This document shows, in pieces, positions 17,471-26,816 of a stretch of 64,000 bases of DNA. The number at the start of each line of letters is the position of its first letter. The first letter of the stretch is position 1. Source of the DNA: Actinopolyspora biskrensis (GTDB lineage Bacteria > Actinomycetota > Actinomycetes > Mycobacteriales > Pseudonocardiaceae); the NCBI RefSeq assembly GCF_013408175.1, contig NZ_JACBYW010000004.1, forward strand, positions 1 through 64,000, in the 5' to 3' direction. The translations under genes were made by a program, and so were the position numbers. The notes below the pieces were generated by a model. It saw only the letters and a program-made list of their open reading frames with translations, was not told where the DNA came from and did no database searches.

Positions 17471-18847
17471 TCACTGCCGCCGCAACGCGCGCAGCGCGGA
17501 GCGGAGATCGGCCACCTCGGTGACGCGGAGCCCCTGGGGCGGGGTTCCGGTGTCCGGAGGCACCAGTGCGTGCTCGAAGCCGAGCCGTGCTGCTTCGGCC
17601 AGCCTGCGTCCCACGGAGTTGACCCGGCGAATCTCCCCCGCGAGCCCCACCTCGCCCACGGCTATCGTGGCCGCGGGAAGGGGGACGTCGAGTTTCGCGG
17701 AGGCCACAGCCAGGGCGGTCGGCAGGTCGACGGCCGGTTCCGTGATCCTCATGCCCCCGACGGTCGCCGCGTAGACGTCCTGGTCGCCGGTCTTGACGTT
17801 TCCCCGCTTGTCGAGGACGGCGAGCATCATCGACACGCGCGCCGAGTCCAGCCCGCTGGCCGCTCTGCGGGGCATGCTCAACTGCGTCGGGCTGACCAGT
17901 GCCTGGACTTCGGCGAGCAGGGGCCTCTTGCCCTCCACGATCACCGTGACCGCTGTGCCGGGAACCGGTGCCTGCTGGCCGTTGACGAACAGGCCGGAGG
18001 GGTCGGGAACCTCCGCGATGCCGTCGTCGCCCTGCTCGAAACAGCCGACCTCGTCGGCGGGGCCGAAGCGGTTCTTCACACCACGGAGCATGCGCAGCGT
18101 CGAGTGCCGGTCGCCCTCGAACTGCAGGACCACGTCGACGAGGTGCTCCAGGGACCGCGGTCCGGCGACAGCCCCGTCCTTGGTGACGTGCCCCACCAGG
18201 ATCACCGGAAGCCCGCGTTCCTTGGCGAGCGCGACCAGGGCGCTGGTGACGGCGCGGACCTGGGTCACTCCGCCGGGGGTTCCCTCGGTGTCTCCGGACT
18301 GCACCGTCTGGACGGAGTCGACGATGAGCAGCCCGGGCCGGAGCTTTTCCACGTGGGAGACGGCCGAGGGGAGATCGCTCTCCGCTCCGAGGTAGAGCTC
18401 GGGGTGCAACGAGCCGGTGCGCTCCGCGCGCAACCGAACCTGCCCGGCCGACTCCTCACCGGTGACGTACAGGGAACGTCCGCCCGAGCCGCCTGCCGCC
18501 CAGCGGTGGGCGGCCTCGAGCAGGAGTGTGGACTTTCCCACTCCCGGCTCTCCAGCCAGCAGCACGACCGCACCGGGAACGATACCTCCGCCGAGCACCC
18601 TGTCGAGTTCGTCGATGCCGGTGGCCACGGCACGTGCCGAGTCGAGATCGACCTCGGCGATGGGCTTGGCCGGGGTGGAGGGGGCCGCGGCACCGACTCT
18701 GGACGGGCTCGCGGGTTGGACCGCGGCTTCCTCCACGGTTCCCCACTGGCCGCAGTCCGGACACTGACCCACCCATTTGGCGACCGTGCGCCCGCAGTCG
18801 GCGCAGCGGTAACCGGGCTTGCCGGTTCGCGCGTTCTTGGTAGCCAC
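17471..18847 (-). CDS. radA: DNA repair protein RadA (Sms)
   Basis: RecA-like ATPase that promotes branch migration in recombinational repair; 458 aa. It has an N-terminal C4 zinc finger (CADCG with CPDCG), Walker A GEPGVGKST, the RadA-specific KNRFG motif and a C-terminal Lon-protease-like domain. The GTG at 18847 lies exactly 6 nt after TAGCCT on the minus strand, so the message is probably leaderless; the TTG two codons earlier is then excluded. Synteny with lpqE and carD matches mycobacteria. Confidence 0.96.
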   Translation of the reverse strand: MATKNARTGKPGYRCADCGRTVAKWVGQCPDCGQWGTVEEAAVQPASPSRVGAAAPSTPAKPIAEVDLDSARAVATGIDELDRVLGGGIVPGAVVLLAGEPGVGKSTLLLEAAHRWAAGGSGGRSLYVTGEESAGQVRLRAERTGSLHPELYLGAESDLPSAVSHVEKLRPGLLIVDSVQTVQSGDTEGTPGGVTQVRAVTSALVALAKERGLPVILVGHVTKDGAVAGPRSLEHLVDVVLQFEGDRHSTLRMLRGVKNRFGPADEVGCFEQGDDGIAEVPDPSGLFVNGQQAPVPGTAVTVIVEGKRPLLAEVQALVSPTQLSMPRRAASGLDSARVSMMLAVLDKRGNVKTGDQDVYAATVGGMRITEPAVDLPTALAVASAKLDVPLPAATIAVGEVGLAGEIRRVNSVGRRLAEAARLGFEHALVPPDTGTPPQGLRVTEVADLRSALRALRRQ

Positions 18848-18853
18848 GGGCAA

Positions 18854-18859
18854 AGGCTA
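18854..18859 (-). promoter_or_regulatory. -10 box of radA, leaderless
   Basis: TAGCCT on the minus strand, then ttgccc, then the GTG start. Confidence 0.5.
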
Positions 18860-18927
18860 TCCGGCTCACCCGACAGGACGGCCGCCGGTGAGCCGGCCCG
18901 CCCGGGGTTCGCGCCGGACGGGTGAGA

Positions 18928-19647
18928 TCAGTTCTCGCCGGAGCCGTTCTCCCCGGCCGATCCTCCGGACCCGTCGTTCTGCTCGGAGCCGTTGTGCTCA
19001 CCGGACGGGGTGTCCTGCTCCGCCTGCGACCCGCTGTGTCCCTCGGAGTTCCCGGAGCCGTGCCGGCTTCCGTGCTCGGGGCGGGGTTCGGGGCTGGCCC
19101 CGATCGGGACGTGCAGGGTCACCGAGCCCGCCTCGGCGAAGGTGAACCGCACCGGGATGGTGGTGCCGGGGTAGATGTCCTGGGAGAGCCCGTTCAACGA
19201 GATCCGAACGCGTTCGCGTTCGTCGTCGGAGGCCTCCGCTGCGGTCAGCTCGTCGCTCGAGCCCCCCTGCTCCTCCACGGCGTAGAGCCGTTGCTCAGCG
19301 GGGATGGTCTTGGTGCCGGTGATCTCGGTGGACTGCGCGTAGCTGCTGCTCACCCGCACCAGCTGGTCCGACTGCTTGGACTCGTTGACCAGCACCGCCT
19401 CGACCGGGGCGCTCGAGCCCTTCTCGTACACGGCCCTCCCGTCGGTTCCCTCGGGGAAACCGAGGGTCGCGTTCCGGACCGCCATGGTCTTCGCGTTGGC
19501 GCTCGCGCCGGAGGCGGAGGCGACTTGCTGAGAGGTTTCCGCCTGCTGGCCGGTGGCGCAGCCGGAGAGTGCGACAACGGCACCGAGCCCGACAACTGCG
19601 GGCACCAACCGCGGGCGAACTGCCTTGCTGTGCTGTGAGCGGCTCAC
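18928..19647 (-). CDS. lpqE: LpqE-like lipoprotein
   Basis: A 239-aa exported lipoprotein of unknown exact role. The N terminus has RPR, a hydrophobic stretch and the lipobox LSGC, with Cys as the lipidated residue. The mature part carries a DUF461/PCu(A)C-like beta region (about 45-190). The tail is disordered and rich in Gly, Ser, Glu and His (GHSGSQAEQD). The GTG at 19647 has GGAAGG upstream. Its position next to radA and divergent from carD is the mycobacterial lpqE position, which supports orthology. The family resembles periplasmic copper chaperones, but metal binding is not shown by the sequence. Confidence 0.78.
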   Translation of the reverse strand: MSRSQHSKAVRPRLVPAVVGLGAVVALSGCATGQQAETSQQVASASGASANAKTMAVRNATLGFPEGTDGRAVYEKGSSAPVEAVLVNESKQSDQLVRVSSSYAQSTEITGTKTIPAEQRLYAVEEQGGSSDELTAAEASDDERERVRISLNGLSQDIYPGTTIPVRFTFAEAGSVTLHVPIGASPEPRPEHGSRHGSGNSEGHSGSQAEQDTPSGEHNGSEQNDGSGGSAGENGSGEN

Positions 19648-19878
19648 GGATGCAGCGTCCTTCCTGCTTGCCGGACAACCGGGTATGAGCCTAAACCGTT
19701 GTCGTCGGCGATGTCGGCCGCACCCCTCGGCACGGTGTGCGTGCGGGGCGTGGTGCTTCGCGTGTCGGTGATCGAGGTTACGTGCGTTGCATGAAACAAG
19801 CCTTTTTGTCAACCCCTGTTCGCCCGCTGACCTGCAACGAAGATGTTGAGCCCGTCGAAGTGGCGTTGCTGACCATGC

Positions 19879-19884
19879 TAGACT
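19879..19884 (+). promoter_or_regulatory. carD -10 box
   Basis: TAGACT, about 28 nt upstream of the carD ATG, followed by an AAAGGGG-type Shine-Dalgarno. No clear -35 is visible, as is common for such promoters. Confidence 0.45.
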
Positions 19885-19911
19885 GAGCACAGCGAAAGGG
19901 GCAGAGGACAC

Positions 19912-20400
19912 ATGGTTTTCAAGGTCGGAGAGACCGTCGTCTACCCGCATCACGGCGCTGCGCTGATTGAAGCAATCGAGACACGTGTGATCAAGGGCGA
20001 GGAAAAGCAGTACCTCGTGCTCAAGGTCGCACAGGGCGATTTGACCGTTCGAGTTCCGGCGGAGAACGCCGAGCACGTCGGCGTGCGGGACGTCGTCGGT
20101 CAGGAGGGTCTCGATCACGTTTTCGACGTGCTGCGTTCGGATCACACCGAGGAGCCGACCAACTGGTCCCGTCGGTACAAGGCCAACCTCGAGAAACTCG
20201 CCTCCGGCGATGTGAACAAGGTGGCCGAAGTGGTGCGCGACCTCTGGCGACGCGAACAGGACCGCGGACTGTCCGCGGGGGAGAAGCGAATGTTGACCAA
20301 GGCGCGGCAGATTCTGGTCAGTGAACTCGCGCTGGCGGAGGGCACGGACGAAGGCAAGGCCGAGAGCCTGCTGGACGAAGTGCTGGCGACGACGGCCTGA
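19912..20400 (+). CDS. carD: RNA polymerase-binding transcription factor CarD
   Basis: A 162-aa global regulator that binds the RNA polymerase beta subunit and stabilises open complexes at rRNA and other promoters. It has an N-terminal Tudor-like RNAP interaction domain ([14 protein letters not shown], then [12 protein letters not shown]) and a C-terminal helical DNA-binding domain ([26 protein letters not shown]). Length matches the family. It is the first gene of a run with ispD and ispF on the same strand; ispD begins 17 nt after the stop. Confidence 0.97.
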   Translation: MVFKVGETVVYPHHGAALIEAIETRVIKGEEKQYLVLKVAQGDLTVRVPAENAEHVGVRDVVGQEGLDHVFDVLRSDHTEEPTNWSRRYKANLEKLASGDVNKVAEVVRDLWRREQDRGLSAGEKRMLTKARQILVSELALAEGTDEGKAESLLDEVLATTA

Positions 20401-20417
20401 CCGACGGTCCGAGTAGT

Positions 20418-21146
20418 GTGGACGTCGTAGCTCTGGTTCCGGCCGCCGGACGTGGAACCCGTCTCGGCGCCGGCGTGCCCAAGGCCCTGGTTCCGGTGCT
20501 CGGTGAGTCCCTGTTGCTGCGTGCCGTCCGTGGCCTGCTGGACTCGGGGAGTGTGCACCACGTCGTGGTGGCGGCCCCTCCCGACCAGCTCGGTCGCATG
20601 GGGCGCGAGCTCGCGGAACTGGGCGATCGGGTGCAGGTTGTCCCCGGCGGGGACGAGCGGACGGATTCGGTGCGGGCCGCTTTGGACGCGGCCGAGCGGT
20701 TCGTTCCCACCGCCGAGGTCGTCCTCGTGCACGACGCCGCGCGTGCCTTCACCCCGGCCGAAGTGGTCCGTGCGGTGGTGGCCGAGGTCGCGGCCGGTGC
20801 GTGTGCCGTGGTGCCGGTGCTGCCGGTGGCCGACACCGTCAAGCGGGTCGACGAGGACGGCACCGTGCTGTCCACCGTCGATCGCTCGCCGCTGCGCGCG
20901 GTTCAGACCCCGCAGGCCTTCACTCCCGAGGTGCTGCGGGATGCCTACGCCTGTTCGCGGGACGTGGCCACCGATGACGCCGGTCTGGTCGAGCGAGCGG
21001 GGCATCCGGTTCGGACGGTACCGGGGCACAGTCATGCCCTGAAGATCACGACCTCTTTCGACCTGGCGGTGGCGGAGACGGTGTTGGCGCCGGCTCACGA
21101 TTCGGAATCCGAAGTGTACGCGGAAAGTGGTCCTCCGAGCGCGTAG
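20418..21146 (+). CDS. ispD: 2-C-methyl-D-erythritol 4-phosphate cytidylyltransferase
   Basis: Third step of the MEP isoprenoid pathway: joins MEP and CTP to give CDP-ME. 242 aa with the nucleotide-binding PAAGRGTRLGAGVPKAL, VLVHDAARAF and TPQAF motifs. It starts at GTG 20418, just after carD, and is followed by ispF. Confidence 0.96.
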   Translation: MDVVALVPAAGRGTRLGAGVPKALVPVLGESLLLRAVRGLLDSGSVHHVVVAAPPDQLGRMGRELAELGDRVQVVPGGDERTDSVRAALDAAERFVPTAEVVLVHDAARAFTPAEVVRAVVAEVAAGACAVVPVLPVADTVKRVDEDGTVLSTVDRSPLRAVQTPQAFTPEVLRDAYACSRDVATDDAGLVERAGHPVRTVPGHSHALKITTSFDLAVAETVLAPAHDSESEVYAESGPPSA

Positions 21147-21225
21147 CGTGCTCGCTCGTTCGTGTGTTGCTCCCCGAGCGCGCGGCTGACGGAGGACTCC
21201 CGGGAAAGACGGCGGGTGAACGGCT

Positions 21226-21699
21226 GTGAGTGAACTCCCCCGAGTCGGGCAAGGTGTGGACGTTCATCCGATAGTCCGAGGAAGACCCTGCTGGATCGCG
21301 GGGATCCACTGGCCCGAGCTGGACGGATGCTCCGGGCACTCCGACGGTGACGTCGCCGCTCACGCGCTGTGCGACGCGGTGCTCTCGGCCGCGGGGCTCG
21401 GCGACGTCGGCGCGATCTTCGGGACCGGCGACGATCGCTGGTCCGGGGCGCGCGGGGTGGACTTCCTCGCTCACGTGCGGGAGCTGGTGACCGGCGAGGG
21501 ATTCCGCGTCGGAAACGCGACCGTGCAGGTGATCGGGAACTTTCCCCGGATCGGTCCCCGTCGCGCGGAAGCCGGTGCGGCGCTCGGCGGTGCCCTCGGC
21601 GCGGAGGTCTCCGTCTCGGGGACCACCAGCGACGGGCTCGGGCTGACCGGGCGCGGCGAGGGGATCGCGGCGATGGCCACGGCACTGATCCTCGGTTAG
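21226..21699 (+). CDS. ispF: 2-C-methyl-D-erythritol 2,4-cyclodiphosphate synthase
   Basis: Fifth step of the MEP pathway: cyclises CDP-ME 2-phosphate to MEcPP. 157 aa. The metal-binding DVH near the N terminus and HSDGD motif are present, as is the C-terminal [17 protein letters not shown]. It starts at GTG 21226, 79 nt after ispD. Confidence 0.96.
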   Translation: MSELPRVGQGVDVHPIVRGRPCWIAGIHWPELDGCSGHSDGDVAAHALCDAVLSAAGLGDVGAIFGTGDDRWSGARGVDFLAHVRELVTGEGFRVGNATVQVIGNFPRIGPRRAEAGAALGGALGAEVSVSGTTSDGLGLTGRGEGIAAMATALILG

Positions 21700-21717
21700 G
21701 TGGGGGGCGACGGCTCG

Positions 21718-21890
21718 GTTCGCGTGGCGGTGCCGGTGGGGGAACCTCGGCCCTCGCGAGACCCCGCACCTGAGCCCCCGGCGTCGCCGACTGCGTAGGT
21801 GGTTGCGAGCGGCTCCGCCGCTTGCACGACGACCGGGCCAACCGAGCGGGCACTCGTCCGGTCCGCGCGGATACCAGGCCCTTGCGGACG
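21718..21890 (+). repeat. intergenic repeat, copy F
   Basis: Matches the right half of copy B (GCCGACTGCGT, then AGCGGC/GCCGCT hairpin at 21808-21822, then an ACCGAGCG block). It fills the ispF-HAD gap. Confidence 0.55.
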
Positions 21891-21939
21891 CGCGGTGATT
21901 TTCACCGCATTCGCGGGGTCGCCGGTGGAGTGATCCACG

Positions 21940-21945
21940 TAGAGT
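21940..21945 (+). promoter_or_regulatory. -10 box, leaderless start of the HAD gene
   Basis: TAGAGT, then ggatcc, then GTG at 21952. Confidence 0.55.
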
Positions 21946-21951
21946 GGATCC

Positions 21952-22641
21952 GTGACCGTGCGCGCAGTACTCTTCGACTTCTCCGGCACGCTGTTCCGAC
22001 TGGAGCAGGACGAGTCCTGGCTTTCCGGGCTCGTCGACTCGGCGGGACGCGAGTGGGACCTCGAGGCCCAGACCGAGCTGATGCGTCGCATGACCGCTCC
22101 GATGGGGCAGGTGGCCGCGCTCCCGGAGGAGTACCAGCAGGCCTGGGAACAGCGGGACCTCGATCCCGATCTGCACCGCAAGGTGTACCTCGAAGTGCTG
22201 CGCAGCTCGGGGGTCGAGGACCCGGAGCAGGCGCGGGCCCTGTACTCCAGCCTGGTCGACCCGGACTGCTGGACGCCGTACCCGGACACCGGACCCGTGG
22301 TGCGTGGCCTGCACGAGACGGGGGTCCGCACGGCGGTCATCAGCAACATCGCCTTCGACATCCGTCCGGCTCTCGACCGGATCGGCATCGGGGAACTCTT
22401 CGACTCGGTGTTGATGTCCTACGTCGAAGGTGTGATAAAGCCGGATCCGAAACTGTTCCTGCGGGCCTGCGAGCGACTCGGGGTGGCCCCCGAGGAGGCG
22501 CTCATGATCGGCGACAGTACCGAGGCGGACGGTGCGGCGACCGAGGTCGGTTGCCGGTTCGAGCTGGTCGAGCCGCTGCCCACCTCGGAACGGCCGGACG
22601 CCCTCTCGCGGGCCGTGGCCGAGCACGGCCTCGCGATGTGA
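21952..22641 (+). CDS. HAD-superfamily hydrolase (subfamily IA)
   Basis: A 229-aa cytosolic HAD-fold protein. Motif I is LFDFSGTL: the nucleophile Asp is present but the second Asp of DxD phosphatases is Ser. Motif II is in VISNIAF, the lysine is in VIKPDPKLF, and motif III is MIGDSTEADG. Lack of the second Asp argues against a standard phosphatase or for altered catalysis. A strong leaderless-type -10 box sits directly upstream. Substrate unknown. Confidence 0.85.
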   Translation: MTVRAVLFDFSGTLFRLEQDESWLSGLVDSAGREWDLEAQTELMRRMTAPMGQVAALPEEYQQAWEQRDLDPDLHRKVYLEVLRSSGVEDPEQARALYSSLVDPDCWTPYPDTGPVVRGLHETGVRTAVISNIAFDIRPALDRIGIGELFDSVLMSYVEGVIKPDPKLFLRACERLGVAPEEALMIGDSTEADGAATEVGCRFELVEPLPTSERPDALSRAVAEHGLAM

Positions 22642-22674
22642 CGGGCGACCTGCAACTCCGGAGGAGTCGCCCCG

Positions 22675-22680
22675 TACCAT
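22675..22680 (+). promoter_or_regulatory. -10 box, leaderless start of cysS
   Basis: TACCAT, then cgcggt, then GTG at 22687, inside the short HAD-cysS gap. Confidence 0.5.
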
Positions 22681-22686
22681 CGCGGT

Positions 22687-24084
22687 GTGAGCCTGTACCT
22701 GCATGACACCGCGACCCGCAGCACACGCGAGTTCCGGCCGCGCCGCGAGGGAGTGGCCTCGTTGTACCTGTGCGGGGCGACGGTTCAGGGGATGCCGCAT
22801 GTGGGGCACGTGCGTAGTGGTCTCGAATTCGACGTGTTGCGGCGTTGGCTTACCCACAGCGGCTACGACGTGCGCCTGGTGCGCAACGTCACCGACATAG
22901 ACGACAAGATCCTCGCCAAGGCGGCCGAGGCCGGACGTCCCTGGTGGGAATGGGCGGCCACCCACGAGCGGGCCTTCGAGAGCGCCTACGACCAGCTCGG
23001 TTGCCTGCCGCCTTCGGCGACTCCGCGCGCCACCGGCCACATCACCCAGATGATCGAGCTGGTCGAGCGCCTCGTCGAGGCCGGGCACGCCTACGCTTCG
23101 GGCGGGGACGTGTACTTCTCGGTGCCGTCCTACTCCGAGTCCTACGGAAGGCTTTCCGGACAGCGCCCCGAGGAGATGCAGCCGGCCGAGGACGCGAGCG
23201 GATCGGGTAAGCGCGACCCGCGGGACTTCACGTTGTGGAAGGCGGCCAAGCCGGGGGAGCCGAGCTGGCCGAGTCCCTGGGGGGCGGGCCGTCCCGGGTG
23301 GCATCTGGAATGCTCCGCCATGTCGACCCACTACCTCGGCAGCGAGTTCGACGTCCACGGTGGCGGTCTGGACCTCGTGTTCCCGCACCACGAGAACGAG
23401 CTGGCGCAGTCCAACGCGGCCGGGGACGGTTTCGCCGCGTACTGGATGCACAACGCCTGGGTCACCGCCTCCGGGGAGAAGATGTCGAAATCCCTGGGCA
23501 ACACCTTGACCATCTCGGCGCTGCTGCAGCGGGTGCGTCCCGTGGAGCTGCGCTACTACCTCGTCGTTCCGCACTACCGGTCCACGGTGGAGTTCTCCGA
23601 CGAGGGGCTGGACGAGGCGGTGGCCACCTTCGGCCGGATGGAGTCCTTCCTGCACCGTGTCGTCCAGCGCGCGGGGAACGTGGCCCACGGCGGGATGCAT
23701 CCCGAATTCGTCGCGGCCATGGACGACGACCTCGGCACTCCGCAGGCCATCGCCGTGGTGCACAACGTGATCCGCGAGGGCAACGCCGCCCTGGACTCCG
23801 GAGACGAGGAGGGGGCTCGCGCGGCCGCCGCTTCGGTGCGCTCGATGCTCGACATTCTCGGGTTGGATCCGCTGGCGCCGCACTGGGCTCGGGACAACGC
23901 CGGCTCCGATGCCGCTTACAACGCGCTGTCCGAGCTGGTCGAAGGGCTGCTCGAACAGCGCAGCGAGGCCCGAGCACGCCGGGACTTCGCGACGGCCGAC
24001 GAGGTGCGGGACCGGCTGCAGGCGTGTGGCATAGCCGTCGAGGACACCCCCGACGGGCCGATGTGGACTTTGAAGGACGGATAG
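22687..24084 (+). CDS. cysS: cysteinyl-tRNA synthetase
   Basis: Class I synthetase charging tRNA-Cys; 465 aa. It has the HIGH-type motif PHVGHVR near residue 38, the KMSKS motif (EKMSKSLGN) near 265, and zinc-ligand Cys/His residues ([18 protein letters not shown]). The catalytic core lacks features special to the mycothiol ligase MshC, and length fits CysS. It is followed 3 nt later by rlmB. Confidence 0.96.
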   Translation: MSLYLHDTATRSTREFRPRREGVASLYLCGATVQGMPHVGHVRSGLEFDVLRRWLTHSGYDVRLVRNVTDIDDKILAKAAEAGRPWWEWAATHERAFESAYDQLGCLPPSATPRATGHITQMIELVERLVEAGHAYASGGDVYFSVPSYSESYGRLSGQRPEEMQPAEDASGSGKRDPRDFTLWKAAKPGEPSWPSPWGAGRPGWHLECSAMSTHYLGSEFDVHGGGLDLVFPHHENELAQSNAAGDGFAAYWMHNAWVTASGEKMSKSLGNTLTISALLQRVRPVELRYYLVVPHYRSTVEFSDEGLDEAVATFGRMESFLHRVVQRAGNVAHGGMHPEFVAAMDDDLGTPQAIAVVHNVIREGNAALDSGDEEGARAAAASVRSMLDILGLDPLAPHWARDNAGSDAAYNALSELVEGLLEQRSEARARRDFATADEVRDRLQACGIAVEDTPDGPMWTLKDG

Positions 24085-24087
24085 TTC

Positions 24088-25047
24088 GTGGCGGGTAACG
24101 ACAAACGCAGGGGTGCGGTACGCAAATCCAGCACCAAGAAGGGCATGGTCGTCGGCTCGGGCGGTCAGCGCAAGAAGGGGCTGGAGGGCAAGGGCCCCAC
24201 CCCCAAGGCGGAGAACAGGTACAACCACCCGGCCAAGCGCAAGGCCGACGCGCGTAAGCAGGCCCAGCAGCAGCGGGAGAAGCAGCGCAAGGTCTCCGAG
24301 AGCACGGGCGAGCTGGTGGCAGGCCGCAACCCGGTTCTCGAGTGCATCCGCAGCGGGGTACCCGCCAGCGTGCTCTACGCGGCGCACGGGATCGACACCG
24401 ACGACCGTGTCAGCGAGTCCGTCCGGCTCGCGGCCGACCAGGGCATCTCCGTGGTGGAGGTGGCTCGTACCGAGCTCGACCGCATGACGTCGAACGCGGT
24501 GCACCAGGGACTCGCGCTGCGGATACCGCCCTACGAGTACTCCGACCCGGCCGATCTGCTCACCGCGGCGTGGAACTCCGGGATGCCGCCGCTGATCGTG
24601 GCCCTGGACGGGGTCACCGACCCGCGCAACCTCGGTGCCGTCGTCCGTTCCGCGGCCGCCTTCGGGGCGCACGGGGTGTTGCTGCCGCAGCGGCGCAGCG
24701 CGGGGATGACAGCGGTCGCGTGGCGTTCCAGCGCGGGAACCGCGGCCCGGATCCCGGTCGCGAAGACGAACAACCTGAACCGCACGCTGAAGGATTTCAA
24801 GTCGGACGGGTTGATGGCCGTCGGGCTGGACGCCGACGCGGACATCACCTCGGACGAGCTGGAACTGGCCACCGACCCGATCGTCGTCGTGGTCGGTTCC
24901 GAGGGACGCGGGCTGGCCAGGTTGACCAGAGAGCACTGCGATCAGACGGTTTCGATTCCGATGGCCTCCGGGGTGGAGTCGTTGAACGCCTCGGTCGCCG
25001 CCGGTGTGGTGATGGCCGAGGTCGCGCGGCGGCGCAGGCTGAGCTGA
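24088..25047 (+). CDS. rlmB: 23S rRNA 2'-O-methyltransferase, RlmB/TrmH (SPOUT) family
   Basis: SAM-dependent ribose methyltransferase of 319 aa, expected to modify a guanosine of 23S rRNA. A lysine-rich N-terminal extension (residues 1-70) precedes an L30e-like substrate domain and the knotted SPOUT domain ([43 protein letters not shown]). The GTG start is 3 nt after the cysS stop, so the pair is co-transcribed as in mycobacteria. Confidence 0.92.
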   Translation: MAGNDKRRGAVRKSSTKKGMVVGSGGQRKKGLEGKGPTPKAENRYNHPAKRKADARKQAQQQREKQRKVSESTGELVAGRNPVLECIRSGVPASVLYAAHGIDTDDRVSESVRLAADQGISVVEVARTELDRMTSNAVHQGLALRIPPYEYSDPADLLTAAWNSGMPPLIVALDGVTDPRNLGAVVRSAAAFGAHGVLLPQRRSAGMTAVAWRSSAGTAARIPVAKTNNLNRTLKDFKSDGLMAVGLDADADITSDELELATDPIVVVVGSEGRGLARLTREHCDQTVSIPMASGVESLNASVAAGVVMAEVARRRRLS

Positions 25048-25139
25048 TCGGGGTTTCCGCCGGCCCCTCCCGGGGCGGTTGGCGGAACCTCCTCCACCTG
25101 CTCGTGAGCGGGTGTTCCTCCTCGAGCGGCGGCGATCGT

Positions 25140-25167
25140 CCCCGCGCGGCGGCGCCGCACCGCGGGG
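25140..25167. terminator. GC-rich hairpin downstream of rlmB
   Basis: CCCCGCG (25140-25146) pairs with CGCGGGG (25161-25167), with a self-complementary inner part. No T-run. Confidence 0.4.
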
Positions 25168-25297
25168 GCCGCGGTGTGGAACTCGCCTCACCGCGGAATC
25201 CACGCATTCGGTACCGGCGGAAAGTGGCGCTCGGTTAGAGTTCTCGCGATAACCGACCGGGAGCCTTCGTTCCACGCCGACCCGAGCCCGGACACCG

Positions 25298-26731
25298 ATG
25301 TCGTTCGCAACTCCGCTTTTCCTGTGGTACTTCCTGCCCGCGGTACTGCTCGCCGTGCTGCTCGCTCCGCGCGGGGGCCGCAACGCGGTGGTTGCCGTGG
25401 GCAGTCTGGTCTTCTACGCCAGCGGTGCGGGCGGCACCACGGCACTGCTGCTCGGCTGCGTCGTGGTGAACTTCCTCGTCGGCAGGAATCTGGAGCCGGA
25501 CGAGTGGGGGTTCGACAGGAGCCGTCGCCGCTACCTGCTCTTCGGTGCGGTGCTGGTCAACCTGACCGTGCTCGGGGTGTGGAAGTACGCGGGGTTCGCC
25601 TCCGAGCAGGCCGCGGTGCTGGCGAGCTGGTTCGGCGGGCACCTGCCCGAGATCGAGTTCGTGCTGCCGATCGGCATCTCCTTCTACACCTTCCACCACA
25701 TCTCCTACGTGGTCGACATCTACCGCGGGGAACGGCCCGCCCTGCGGGACCCGATCGCGTTCGTCGCCTACATAGCGATGTTCCCGCAGCTCGTCGCCGG
25801 GCCGATAGTGCGCTACCGGGAGATAGCCGACCAGTTGCCGCAGCGGCGCACCCACCGGCTCGACGACATAGCCGCGGGTTTTCCCCGGTTCGCCTGGGGG
25901 TTGAGCAAGAAGGTGGTGGTGGCCGACAGCCTGGCCCCCGTCTCCGATGCGGCCTTTTCCACCTCGGCCGGGGACATGACCTTCGCGGTCGCCTGGATCG
26001 GTGCGATTTCCTACACGGTGCAGCTCTACTTCGACTTCTCCGGCTACTCGGACATGGCGATCGGTCTGGGGCGGATGCTGGGTTTCCGGCTGCCGGAGAA
26101 CTTCGCGCGACCGTACTCCTCGGTGACGGTCACCGAGTTCTGGCAGCGGTGGCACATGTCGTTGTCGCGCTGGTTCCGCGACTACGTCTACATCCCGCTC
26201 GGGGGCAACCGGAACGGCACGGTACGCACCTACCGCAACCTCACGATCGTGTTCGTGCTGACCGGTTTCTGGCACGGTGCGGCGTGGACCTACCTCGTGT
26301 GGGGGTTGTTCCACGGGGTGCTGCTGGTGATCGAGCGGGCGTGTGGCCTCGACCGGCGTCCGTCCGGCTTTCCGGAGCGGGTGGGCCGCCGGGTGGCGAC
26401 CGTGCTGCTGGTGACGGTGGGCTGGGTGTTCTTCCGCGCCCCCGATCTGGGCAGCGCGGTGACGATGCTGGGCAGCATGCTGGTCCCCGATCTCGCCGGG
26501 GTGAGCGCGGTGGTCGACGCGGCGGTGACCAACCAGCGCACGCTGATCCTGCTGGCAGCCCTGGTGGTCCTGCTGCTGCCCACCGGCGCGGGGACGGGAA
26601 CCTACCTGGAGGTGGCCCGCGGCCGTGCCGCCGCGGGAGTCCGGTTCGGCGTCATGACGCTGGGGACGTTCTACTCCGGTCTGCTCGTCGCCAGCGGCTC
26701 GTTCAGCCCGTTCCTCTACTACCAGTTCTGA
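25298..26731 (+). CDS. MBOAT-family O-acyltransferase (AlgI-like)
   Basis: A polytopic membrane acyltransferase of 477 aa with about 11 segments. In AlgI/DltB-type systems the MBOAT passes acyl groups through the membrane to an extracytoplasmic partner. Landmarks are PIGISFYTFHHISYVVD, YFDFSGYSDMAIG, FWQRWHMSLSRWFRDY and the catalytic-His segment GFWHGAAWTYLVWG. The next gene is an AlgX/AlgJ-type protein, completing the usual pair. The acceptor, probably a surface glycan, cannot be read from the window. Confidence 0.93.
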   Translation: MSFATPLFLWYFLPAVLLAVLLAPRGGRNAVVAVGSLVFYASGAGGTTALLLGCVVVNFLVGRNLEPDEWGFDRSRRRYLLFGAVLVNLTVLGVWKYAGFASEQAAVLASWFGGHLPEIEFVLPIGISFYTFHHISYVVDIYRGERPALRDPIAFVAYIAMFPQLVAGPIVRYREIADQLPQRRTHRLDDIAAGFPRFAWGLSKKVVVADSLAPVSDAAFSTSAGDMTFAVAWIGAISYTVQLYFDFSGYSDMAIGLGRMLGFRLPENFARPYSSVTVTEFWQRWHMSLSRWFRDYVYIPLGGNRNGTVRTYRNLTIVFVLTGFWHGAAWTYLVWGLFHGVLLVIERACGLDRRPSGFPERVGRRVATVLLVTVGWVFFRAPDLGSAVTMLGSMLVPDLAGVSAVVDAAVTNQRTLILLAALVVLLLPTGAGTGTYLEVARGRAAAGVRFGVMTLGTFYSGLLVASGSFSPFLYYQF

Positions 26732-26804
26732 ACGCGCGGGTGGTCGTCAGTCGCGTGTTCCCCGTGGTTTCGCGAATCAGTCCGTGACGGCGCGGCGTTG
26801 TCGG

Positions 26805-26810
26805 TACTGT
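26805..26810 (+). promoter_or_regulatory. -10 box, leaderless start of the AlgX-like gene
   Basis: TACTGT, then gtggac, then GTG at 26817. Confidence 0.45.
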
Positions 26811-26816
26811 GTGGAC

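Noticed and set aside
21046-25383. 1445-aa open frame on the minus strand
   Set aside because: It is antisense to ispF, the HAD gene, cysS and rlmB, and is open only because of GC-rich third positions.
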